Shown here: piece after piece, positions 1 through 5,702 of the stretch
How the letters are laid out: each line of letters starts with the position of its first letter
Position numbering within the stretch: the first letter of the stretch is position 1
Assembly: GCA_029056365.1 (NCBI GenBank)
Contig: JAIDBM010000098.1
Span: 1-5,779, forward strand
Reading direction: 5' to 3'
DNA length: 5,779 nt
Origin: Muribaculaceae bacterium
GTDB taxonomy: Bacteria; Bacteroidota; Bacteroidia; Bacteroidales; Muribaculaceae
Made by a program: the position numbers and the translations under genes
The notes under the pieces: model-generated
Told to the model about the DNA's origin: nothing
The model's input: only the letters and a program-made list of their open reading frames with translations
Database searches by the model: none

Positions 1-66
1 TCCCATTCAGACTTTCCCCGCTATAAAATAACAGGCTTTTCGGAAGCACAAGACTTTTTTAAATGA
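1..66 (+). other. Possible 3' tail of an upstream gene (unidentified)
   Basis: The plus strand is open in frame 1 from the left edge to a TGA at 64-66 and would give a C-terminus reading SHSDFPRYKITGFSEAQDFF followed by K. The other two plus frames stop earlier: frame 2 has TAA at 29-31 and frame 3 has TAA at 24-26, so the upstream gene could equally end in either. Third-position GC in frame 1 is lower than in the genes downstream, which argues mildly against it. In many Bacteroidetes the gene before a YqeY-domain gene is ftsZ, but nothing in these 21 residues identifies FtsZ. Treat this as an unresolved gene end. Confidence 0.25.
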
Positions 67-129
67 AAGAGCCGTGGAAGAAAACAATGTTTTTTGGCAT
101 AATATATACATTATGTCGCCGAAAATTCG

Positions 130-137
130 TAAATTTG
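130..137 (+). promoter_or_regulatory. Bacteroidetes-type -7 promoter box (TAAATTTG)
   Basis: TAAATTTG matches exactly the TAnnTTTG -7 consensus used by the primary sigma factor of Bacteroidetes. It would start transcription near position 143 and give a leader of about 20 bases before the ATG at 165. I see no clear TTTG -33 element at the expected distance: the nearest TTTG ends at 96, which is too far, so the assignment rests on the -7 box and its position. It also argues that the longer reading frame from 63 is not used, because that start would lie upstream of the promoter. Confidence 0.5.
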
Positions 138-164
138 CAGTTGATATATAAACAAACACCTGCC

Positions 165-617
165 ATGGATCTTTTTGAAACCATAAATTCCGCTATAAAA
201 TCAGCAATGCTCGCCAAAGACAAAGTACGTCTGCAGGCATTGCGCGGCATTAAAAAAGAATTTATCGAGGCCAGGACTGCCCCCGGATCAAACGGTGAGC
301 TCAGCGACGACGCCGCGATGAAAATACTTGTAAAAATGGCCAAGCAGCGAAGCGAGTCGGCAGAAATTTACCGTCAGCAGAACCGTCCCGACCTTGCCGA
401 AACCGAAGAGGCCGAAATGTCGGTTATAAAAGAATATCTGCCACAGCCACTCACCGCCGAGGAACTCGACGATGCCCTCGCCGCCATCATTGCCGAAACC
501 GGAGCCTCGTCGCCCGCCGAAATGGGCAAGGTAATGGGCATGGCAACCGCACGTCTCGCCGGTCGCGCCGATGGCAAAACCATATCAGCCGCAGTGCGCC
601 GCCTGCTCTCGAAATAA
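165..617 (+). CDS. GatB/YqeY domain-containing protein
   Basis: The 150-residue protein is of the YqeY family, a stand-alone homologue of the C-terminal tRNA-binding domain of the GatB amidotransferase subunit. It is all-helical and cytosolic, and its cellular role is not established. Family features visible here are the N-terminal helix MDLFETINSAIKSAMLAKDK, the LRGIKKEFIEA segment, a central KQRSESAEIY helix, the EYLPQPLTAEEL linker and the C-terminal GKVMGMA...LAGRADGKTISAAV region. The frame is open back to ATG 63, but ATG 165 gives the usual family length and start and lies just downstream of a good -7 box. There is no Shine-Dalgarno; the leader is A-rich. The gap to serS is 94 bases with no evident terminator, so read-through is possible. 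Confidence 0.93.
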   Translation: MDLFETINSAIKSAMLAKDKVRLQALRGIKKEFIEARTAPGSNGELSDDAAMKILVKMAKQRSESAEIYRQQNRPDLAETEEAEMSVIKEYLPQPLTAEELDDALAAIIAETGASSPAEMGKVMGMATARLAGRADGKTISAAVRRLLSK

Positions 618-711
618 TACACCTCAACCGGCTGTCAAGCCATAACAACAACCAGCGGTCCACCGTGCCTCTGTGCGATCATTGTACGCGCCGCCAACCA
701 CAAATACACAA

Positions 712-1983
712 ATGCTTACTTTAGCGCAAATCAAAGAAAACCCCGAACGCGTTATCGAACGCCTTGCCGTCAAAGGCTTCGATGGCACCGAACCCATACA
801 CAGAGTAATCGAACTCGACAACCAGCGACGTGCTCTCCAGCTCAGCTCCGACACAAAAGCGGCAGAACTGAAAAAACTCTCCGCCGAAATCGGCGCCCTG
901 ATGAAAAAAGGCCTGCGCGACGAAGCCGAAGCCGCCAAACAGAAGGTAGCCTCGCTGAAAGAAACACAGAAAGCCGAAGCCGAACGTCTGGCCGAAGCCG
1001 AACAGACCATCACGGAAATTCTGCTGAGCGTGCCCAACCTGCCTTGCGACATGGTGCCCGAAGGACGTACAGCCGACGACAATGTGGTTGAAAAAACCGG
1101 CGGACCGATGCCCGATCTGGCTGAAGACGCCCTGCCCCACTGGGAACTGGCGAAAAAATACCGCCTGATCGACTTCGACCTCGGAGTAAAAATCACCGGA
1201 GCCGGATTCCCCGTATATCTCGGCAAAGGCGCAAAACTGCAACGCGCACTCATTCAGTTCTTCCTCGACGAAGCCTCGAAAGCAGGCTACCTTGAGGTTC
1301 AGCCGCCCTACGTTGTGAACGAAGCCTCGGGATACGGCACCGGACAGCTGCCCGACAAAGAAGGCCAGATGTACCACTGCAATCTCGACAACCTCTACCT
1401 CATACCTACAGCCGAAGTGCCTGTGACAAACCTTTACCGCGACGTGATACTCAACCCCGAGCAGCTTCCGGTAAAAAACTGCGCATATTCGGCATGCTTC
1501 CGCCGCGAAGCAGGCAGCTACGGCGCCGACGTACGCGGCCTGAACCGCCTGCACCAGTTCGACAAAGTGGAGATTGTGCGCATCGAGAAACCCGAAAACT
1601 CCTATGCGGCACTCGAAGAAATGAAAGCCCACGTGCAGCATCTGCTCGAAAGCCTCGGCCTGCCATGGCACATACTGCGCCTGTGCGGCGGCGACATGAG
1701 CTTCACCTCGGCCATAACATTCGACTTCGAAGTGTGGTCGGGCGCCCAGAAGCGCTGGCTTGAAGTGTCGTCGGTTTCCAACTTCGAGACATATCAGGCC
1801 AACCGGCTCAAATGCCGTTATCGCGGCGAAGACAAAAAGACCCGTCTGTGCCACACCCTCAACGGCTCGGCCCTGGCCCTGCCCCGCATAATGGCCGCCC
1901 TGCTTGAAAACAACCAGACACCCGACGGAATTATTGTGCCGGAATGCCTGCGCAAATACACCGGATTCGATATAATTGACTGA
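712..1983 (+). CDS. serS: Seryl-tRNA synthetase
   Basis: A class II aminoacyl-tRNA synthetase that charges tRNA-Ser (and tRNA-Sec where present) with serine using ATP, in the cytosol as a homodimer. The 423 residues are the normal bacterial length. Residues 1-105 form the N-terminal domain, with a long Lys/Glu/Ala-rich coiled-coil arm (about 30-103) that holds the tRNA variable arm. The catalytic domain follows, with TAEVP (233-237) in the serine site, motif 2 FRREAGSYGADVRGLNRLHQ (263-282) followed by FDKVE, and motif 3 around LNGSALALPR (383-392). The C-terminal PECLRKY is typical. ATG 712 was chosen because MLTLAQIKENPE is the canonical N-terminus; a GTG at 673 in frame would add 13 atypical residues. 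The stop is 4 bases before upp, so the two are probably co-transcribed. No T-box or other leader structure is evident upstream. Confidence 0.97.
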   Translation: MLTLAQIKENPERVIERLAVKGFDGTEPIHRVIELDNQRRALQLSSDTKAAELKKLSAEIGALMKKGLRDEAEAAKQKVASLKETQKAEAERLAEAEQTITEILLSVPNLPCDMVPEGRTADDNVVEKTGGPMPDLAEDALPHWELAKKYRLIDFDLGVKITGAGFPVYLGKGAKLQRALIQFFLDEASKAGYLEVQPPYVVNEASGYGTGQLPDKEGQMYHCNLDNLYLIPTAEVPVTNLYRDVILNPEQLPVKNCAYSACFRREAGSYGADVRGLNRLHQFDKVEIVRIEKPENSYAALEEMKAHVQHLLESLGLPWHILRLCGGDMSFTSAITFDFEVWSGAQKRWLEVSSVSNFETYQANRLKCRYRGEDKKTRLCHTLNGSALALPRIMAALLENNQTPDGIIVPECLRKYTGFDIID

Positions 1984-1987
1984 CCCC

Positions 1988-2641
1988 ATGGAAGTAATCG
2001 ACTTTGGCGCCACCCCATCGCTCATCGGTCAATATCTGGCCGAAATGCGAAACACCGACATACACCGCGACCCGCTCCGATTCCGGCGCAATCTCGAACG
2101 CACAGGCGAGATTATGGCCTACGAAATCAGCAAACGACTGCGCTACCGCACCGATGAAGTGGTAACACCTCTGGCCACGGCACAATGCCAGGTAATCGAC
2201 GAGCCGATAGTGCTCGCCACCATATTCCGTGCCGGAGTACCCTTTCACCAGGGATTTCTCAACTTCTTCGACCGGGCCGAAAACGCCTTTGTGTCGGCCT
2301 ACCGGAAATACAAGGAAAAAGAGAATTTCGACATCTGTATCGAATACCTCGCATCGCCATCGCTCGAAGGCAAGACTCTGATTCTCTGCGACCCCATGCT
2401 CGCCACAGGAGCATCAATGGAACTGAGCTACCGCGCCCTGCTCACAAAAGGCATGCCGGCCAGCATACATGTAGCCTCGGTAATCGCCTCGGAACAGGCC
2501 GTGCAATATCTCAAAAAAGTATTGCCCGACGACCGCACCACACTTTGGATGGGAGCGATCGACCCCGAAATAAATTCCCACAGCTACATTGTTCCAGGAC
2601 TCGGCGATGCCGGTGACCTCGCATACGGCACAAAAGAATAA
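1988..2641 (+). CDS. upp: Uracil phosphoribosyltransferase
   Basis: Converts uracil and PRPP to UMP and pyrophosphate (pyrimidine salvage, cytosolic). The 217 residues compare with about 208 in the E. coli enzyme. Visible motifs are FRAGVP (80-85), the type I PRTase PRPP-binding loop LCDPMLATGAS (133-143) and the uracil-binding C-terminal segment VPGLGDAGD (202-210). The residue after that segment is Leu where E. coli has Lys, which I regard as ordinary variation. ATG 1988 is preferred; a TTG at 1976 in the same frame would overlap serS by 8 bases and add four unlikely residues. It sits 4 bases after serS and 2 bases before psd, pointing to one transcript and possibly translational coupling. 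Confidence 0.97.
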   Translation: MEVIDFGATPSLIGQYLAEMRNTDIHRDPLRFRRNLERTGEIMAYEISKRLRYRTDEVVTPLATAQCQVIDEPIVLATIFRAGVPFHQGFLNFFDRAENAFVSAYRKYKEKENFDICIEYLASPSLEGKTLILCDPMLATGASMELSYRALLTKGMPASIHVASVIASEQAVQYLKKVLPDDRTTLWMGAIDPEINSHSYIVPGLGDAGDLAYGTKE

Positions 2642-2643
2642 AA

Positions 2644-3309
2644 ATGAGAGTAAAACTACACCGCGAAGGAACCAACATACTTATAATCGGACTGATACTG
2701 GTGCTTGCCATAAACCTGCCCCTGTGGCTATGGGTGCGCCCCATGATATGGGCAATAGCAAGCAGCACCGTATTCGGTGTCACCTATCTGCTGGCCGTAA
2801 ACTTCTTCCGCTCACCCAAGCGCATGTACAAGGGCGAGCGGCGCGACATCGTTGTGTCGAGCGCCGACGGAAAAGTAGTGGCGCTTGAAGAAACCTACGA
2901 AGGCGAATACCTCAAAGGTCCGGCGCTGCAGCTGTCGGTGTTCATGAGTCCGCTCAACGTACACGCAAACTGGTTTCCCGTCGATGGTGAAGTTATATAC
3001 ACCGCCCACCACAGCGGACGCTTCATGGGAGCATATCTGCCGAAAAGCAGCGTTGAAAACGAACGTTCCACTGTGGTGATACGAACTCCGGGGGGCCAAC
3101 TGGTGTTAGTACGTCAGGTGGCCGGCGCAATGGCCCGCCGCATCGTAACCTACGCGTATCCCGGTGTGGAAGCTTCGATTGAAGACCATATGGGATTCAT
3201 CAAGTTTGGTTCGAGAGTCGACATTTACCTCCCTGTCGGCACCGAAACCTTCGTGAACGTAGGCGACAAGACAATCGGCGGCATAACACGCGTGGCACGA
3301 CTTAAGTAA
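2644..3309 (+). CDS. psd: Phosphatidylserine decarboxylase, short form
   Basis: Decarboxylates phosphatidylserine to phosphatidylethanolamine at the inner membrane. The 221 residues match the short Psd form common in Bacteroidetes rather than the roughly 320-residue E. coli type. One or two hydrophobic segments span about residues 12-52. Conserved family blocks follow: SSADGKVV (72-79), FMSPLNVHANW (100-110) and the C-terminal FGSRVDIYLP (188-197). By family analogy, the proenzyme cleaves itself between Gly189 and Ser190, and Ser190 (TCG at 3211-3213) becomes the pyruvoyl prosthetic group at the N-terminus of the small subunit. It begins 2 bases after the upp stop and is followed after 38 bases by pssA, the enzyme making its substrate, which supports the assignment. 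Confidence 0.96.
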   Translation: MRVKLHREGTNILIIGLILVLAINLPLWLWVRPMIWAIASSTVFGVTYLLAVNFFRSPKRMYKGERRDIVVSSADGKVVALEETYEGEYLKGPALQLSVFMSPLNVHANWFPVDGEVIYTAHHSGRFMGAYLPKSSVENERSTVVIRTPGGQLVLVRQVAGAMARRIVTYAYPGVEASIEDHMGFIKFGSRVDIYLPVGTETFVNVGDKTIGGITRVARLK

Positions 3310-3347
3310 GGCCATCCGGCCCCGTCGGCTTAAACAGAAAACGCATA

Positions 3348-4046
3348 ATGAGCATAAAATCCATAATACCCAACAGCGTTACCTGCCTCAACCTGCTATC
3401 GGGCTGTGCGGCAATTATTTTCGCCTGGCACGGCGGAGACGAATTCGCCGGACTGAGCGGACTCACATGGGCGTGCATCATGATTGGTGCCGCAGCCATG
3501 TTCGATTTCTGCGACGGAGCCACAGCACGCCTGCTCAAAGCCTATTCCGAAATCGGAAAAGAACTCGACTCCCTCTCCGACCTTGTCAGTTTCGGAGTGG
3601 CCCCGGCAATGCTCATGATCAATGTAATGCAGCTGCACTCCGACAGTCCGTTGGCATACGGCGCCCTGATTGTGCCACTGTGCGGCGCCCTGCGTCTTGC
3701 AAAATTCAATGTCGATGAAAGTCAGACATCCGAATTCTCCGGCCTGCCAATTCCGGCCAACGCATTGTTCCTCATAGGTTTATACGGCTGGATAAACCGT
3801 TACGGCTATCCAGGCACCATAGCCGTACTGCTGATAACCGCAATGATTTCGCTCACTATGGTATGCAATTTGCGTATGTTCTCTCTGAAGTTCCACAACT
3901 TCGGCTTCGCGGAGAACTTCCGGCGCTACGTTATCATATTCGCTGCCATAGCGTTTATTATCGGTTTCGGCGCAGCCGGACTCGCATGGACTGTAGTTCT
4001 GTATCTGCTGTTGTCGCTGGCCGACAGCCGCCGGAAAAAACAGTAA
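3348..4046 (+). CDS. pssA: CDP-diacylglycerol--serine O-phosphatidyltransferase
   Basis: Integral membrane enzyme joining CDP-diacylglycerol and serine to make phosphatidylserine and CMP, the step before Psd. The 232-residue protein carries an exact CDP-alcohol phosphatidyltransferase signature, D-x2-D-G-x2-A-R-x8-G-x3-D-x3-D, with Asp53, Asp56, Gly57, Ala60, Arg61, Gly70, Asp74 and Asp78; these Asp residues bind the divalent metal and the CDP-alcohol. Hydrophobic stretches at about 8-27, 38-54, 80-93, 97-113, 132-150, 155-172 and 190-225 fit six or more membrane helices. The N-terminus MSIKSIIPNSVTCLNLLSGC is typical of the Bacteroidetes enzyme. It lies 38 bases after psd with no terminator seen between, so psd-pssA probably form one phosphatidylethanolamine unit. 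Confidence 0.96.
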   Translation: MSIKSIIPNSVTCLNLLSGCAAIIFAWHGGDEFAGLSGLTWACIMIGAAAMFDFCDGATARLLKAYSEIGKELDSLSDLVSFGVAPAMLMINVMQLHSDSPLAYGALIVPLCGALRLAKFNVDESQTSEFSGLPIPANALFLIGLYGWINRYGYPGTIAVLLITAMISLTMVCNLRMFSLKFHNFGFAENFRRYVIIFAAIAFIIGFGAAGLAWTVVLYLLLSLADSRRKKQ

Positions 4047-4111
4047 GCGGTCTCTGACAACAGGTTCCACTCCGACGGTCTCATCTTTTTGTTGACAAAC
4101 ACTCTCTGAAA

Positions 4112-4456
4112 ATGGGTACTTTCCTCCTTATACTATTCATAGTATTCGTGGCCATTCCGCTGGTCCGCACCTTATGGGCCGTATACAAGGCCAAACGCCA
4201 GTTCGACAACTTCCGCCGCCAGGCAACCGAAGCATTCGGCGACCGGTTCGGCGGTTTCGGCGCTTACGCCAACAGCAACAGCGGCCCGTCGAGACAGGCC
4301 CGCACCCACCGGCGCGGAAAAAAATTCATGCGCGATGTCGGTGAATATGTAAGCTTTGAGGAACTGCCGCCACGAACCGACCGCTGCGAACTGCCGCCAC
4401 GGAACATACCGGCGGAACCCCAGATTGAAGACGCCGAGTGGGAAGACATACGCTAA
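4112..4456 (+). CDS. DUF4834-type small membrane protein
   Basis: A 114-residue protein of unknown function. Residues 3-23 form one hydrophobic transmembrane segment at the extreme N-terminus. A basic, aromatic stretch (25-37), a Gly-rich linker (43-58) and a strongly basic patch (61-72) follow, and then the conserved-looking DVGEYVSFEEL (75-85) and the acidic C-terminus EDAEWEDIR (106-114). This architecture and its place next to recO resemble the DUF4834 family of Bacteroidetes; the assignment is from memory of the family pattern. ELPPR occurs twice, nine residues apart, inside a local tandem repeat. The start ATG 4112 is preceded by AAA, with no Shine-Dalgarno. recO starts 10 bases after the stop, so the two are probably co-transcribed. 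Confidence 0.8.
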   Translation: MGTFLLILFIVFVAIPLVRTLWAVYKAKRQFDNFRRQATEAFGDRFGGFGAYANSNSGPSRQARTHRRGKKFMRDVGEYVSFEELPPRTDRCELPPRNIPAEPQIEDAEWEDIR

Positions 4457-4466
4457 GGCCGACAAA

Positions 4467-5183
4467 ATGTACACGTCTGTAACCGGGATAGCACTACGCA
4501 CCACCAGGCACAGCGACCGGAACTCTATCCTCACCCTCTGGACAGCCGAACTGGGCCGCATAAGCGTGTCAGTACCCGCCGACAAAGGGCGCCGGGCAAG
4601 TCGCATACGTGCCCTGACAATGCCTCTTGCAACAATCTGCGCGGAAGTGGACCTCCGTCCCGGACGCGACATATACAACATACGCGAACTGCGCCCGGCT
4701 TCAATCGCACCCTGCATTTCAGCGGACCCGGCCAAATCGATGACCGCAATATTCCTGGCTGACTTTCTCGAAACAAGTCTGCGCGACCATCAGCCCGACC
4801 CGGTGATGACAGCCTTCATAACCGATTCCATAACCCTGCTCGACCGTCTTCCCGACAAAATCGCATTGAATTTCCACATCTTCTTTCTGCTTCGCATGAC
4901 CCGATTCATCGGCATAGAACCCGACTGGACGGAGTCCGGCGGAATATTCGACCTCAGAGAAGGCGTTTTCAGGCTTACTCCGCCCCTGCACGACGATTTC
5001 CTTGACGAAGCCTCGACTGCAGCTCTACGCACGCTCTCACGCATGAATCCACGCAATCTTGGCCGATTCCGCCTCACACGCTCCCAGCGTGCGTCGATAC
5101 TCAACAGAATACTCCTGTACTACACACTGCACCACCGTCCGGTTCTCTCACTTCCCTCCTTAGCAATATTGCAAGGCTGGTAA
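4467..5183 (+). CDS. recO: DNA repair protein RecO
   Basis: Recombination mediator of the RecFOR pathway. RecO binds ssDNA and, with RecR, helps RecA displace SSB at gaps. The 238 residues are normal for the Bacteroidetes family. Residues 1 to about 80 form the OB-fold domain, opening with MYTSVTGIALRTTRHSDRNS and containing a basic KGRRASRIRAL stretch; the remainder is mainly helical, with FLADFLETSLRD, a FHIFFLLRMTRFIGIEP segment and a C-terminal ILLYYTLHHRPV...LAILQ helix. No CxxC pairs are present, so the zinc finger seen in some RecO proteins is absent. ATG 4467 gives the canonical N-terminus; the frame is open back to 4356, but that part overlaps DUF4834. The gene ends 33 bases before the repeat array and has no clear U-tract terminator of its own. 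Confidence 0.93.
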   Translation: MYTSVTGIALRTTRHSDRNSILTLWTAELGRISVSVPADKGRRASRIRALTMPLATICAEVDLRPGRDIYNIRELRPASIAPCISADPAKSMTAIFLADFLETSLRDHQPDPVMTAFITDSITLLDRLPDKIALNFHIFFLLRMTRFIGIEPDWTESGGIFDLREGVFRLTPPLHDDFLDEASTAALRTLSRMNPRNLGRFRLTRSQRASILNRILLYYTLHHRPVLSLPSLAILQGW

Positions 5184-5259
5184 TTTCATACAGGAGCCTG
5201 GAGAAATAAAAAAAAGACCAGAGAACCAGAGTTCTATAGTCTTAAAATTGGACCAGAGG

Positions 5260-5309
5260 AGTAACGTCGGCGACCACGCCGACGACTTGCACGGTTCTAA
5301 GAACAAGAG
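5260..5309. repeat. GC-rich 50-bp element, copy 1
   Basis: This 50-base segment matches 5516-5565 at 48 positions; the differences are at 5276 (A versus C) and 5295 (T versus C). It contains a perfect 8-bp stem, CGTCGGCG (5265-5272) and CGCCGACG (5277-5284), around the tetraloop ACCA, followed by ACTTGCACGG and the octamer AACAAGAG. It is far richer in GC than the surrounding array. It lies at the apex of the array unit starting at 5251, whose outer arms 5251-5260 and 5318-5327 pair at 9 of 10 positions, so a nested hairpin is possible. Confidence 0.85.
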
Positions 5310-5365
5310 ACCTATAGTCCTATGGTCTTAAAAATTGACCAGAGAACCAAAGACCTATAGTCCTG

Positions 5366-5436
5366 TAGTCTCAAAAAAAAGACCAGAGAACTATAGAACA
5401 AGAGGGAAATCTCTATAGTCCTATGGTTCTATGGTC
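5366..5436. repeat. Long direct repeat of about 70 bp, copy 1
   Basis: Runs from TAGTCTC through an A8 tract and a complete hairpin unit with GGAAAT at its apex (5405-5410) to the closing GGTC. It matches 5571-5640 apart from one A in the A-tract and C5420 versus T5624. The stem arms are the octamers GACCAGAG AACTATAG on the left and CTATGG-type octamers on the right. Confidence 0.85.
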
Positions 5437-5454
5437 TAAAAATGGACCAGAGGA

Positions 5455-5503
5455 CCAAAGAACCAGAGACCTATAGTTCTATAGATTTTCTCTCGTTCTT
5501 TAG
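5455..5503. repeat. Divergent inverted repeat within the array
   Basis: The left arm 5455-5469 (octamers of the CCAAAG and CCAGAG type) pairs with 5489-5503 (TCTCTCGTTCTTTAG) at 13 of 15 positions, around a 19-base loop holding two CTATAG palindromes. The right arm is outside the usual CTATAG/CTATGG vocabulary and instead mirrors this unit's own left arm. Confidence 0.7.
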
Positions 5504-5515
5504 CCCGGAAAAATA

Positions 5516-5565
5516 AGTAACGTCGGCGACCCCGCCGACGACTTGCACGGCTCTAAGAACAAGAG
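5516..5565. repeat. GC-rich 50-bp element, copy 2
   Basis: Second copy of the element at 5260-5309, in the same orientation and 256 bases downstream. The stem arms are 5521-5528 and 5533-5540, perfect over 8 bp, with loop ACCC; one of the two substitutions between copies falls in the loop and neither falls in the stem. The left flank (an A-rich spacer) differs from copy 1, and the right flank is again array octamers (CTCTATAG). Homology begins sharply at AGTAACG in both copies. Confidence 0.85.
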
Positions 5566-5570
5566 CTCTA

Positions 5571-5640
5571 TAGTCTCAAAAAAAGACCAGAGAACTATAG
5601 AACAAGAGGGAAATCTCTATAGTTCTATGGTTCTATGGTC
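5571..5640. repeat. Long direct repeat of about 70 bp, copy 2
   Basis: Near-identical to 5366-5436 and offset by 204-205 bases. It holds the best hairpin of the array: the 19-base arms 5585-5603 and 5622-5640 pair at 17 positions as Watson-Crick pairs, with one T/G wobble and one G/A mismatch in plus-strand RNA. AGAG/CTCT pairs inside, around the GGAAAT apex (5609-5614). T5624 restores a pair that is lost in copy 1. Confidence 0.85.
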
Positions 5641-5642
5641 TT

Positions 5643-5692
5643 AAAAATTGACCAGAGGACCAGAGACCTATAGTTCTATAGTTCTATGGTCT
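5643..5692 (-). terminator. Candidate intrinsic terminator for the minus-strand gene
   Basis: Read on the minus strand, this is the first complete array hairpin downstream of the acyltransferase stop codon, starting about 11 bases after it. The arms GACCATAG... and ...CTCTGGTC (5675-5692 against 5650-5667) pair with several periodic mismatches and are followed directly by AATTTTT (complement of 5643-5649). The stem is AT-rich and imperfect, so it is weaker than a classic terminator; similar hairpin-plus-T-run units follow behind it. Confidence 0.4.
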
Positions 5693-5702
5693 TAAAAAAG
5701 TT

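Noticed and set aside
37..60. Intrinsic terminator near the left edge (GCTT/AAGC followed later by TTTTTT)
   Set aside because: The stem is only 4 bp and is separated from the T-run by about seven bases; it also overlaps a possible coding tail.
618..711. Leader or attenuator before serS
   Set aside because: Only two tiny inverted repeats (GGCT/AGCC at 630-641 and CGGT/ACCG at 656-665) are present. There is no T-box, U-tract or TAnnTTTG box, so I see nothing to annotate in these 94 bases.
721..2025. Long open frame antisense to serS
   Set aside because: It mirrors the serS gene in full; serS has complete class II synthetase motifs, and the antisense frame is a by-product of its codon composition.
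4084..4097. Promoter before the DUF4834-type gene (TCTTTTTG at 4084-4091; TTGACA at 4092-4097)
   Set aside because: TCTTTTTG misses the -7 consensus at the important second position and no -33 box is seen. TTGACA is an E. coli-type -35 that lies only 15 bases before the ATG, so it cannot serve this gene.
5184..5215. recO terminator in CAGGAGCCTG (5191-5200) plus A-run
   Set aside because: CAGG/CCTG leaves a two-base loop and is followed by A-rich, not T-rich, sequence on the plus strand.
5216..5700. CRISPR array
   Set aside because: There is no constant direct repeat alternating with unique spacers of even length. The repeated text is short octamers in hairpin arrangement with no cas genes in view.
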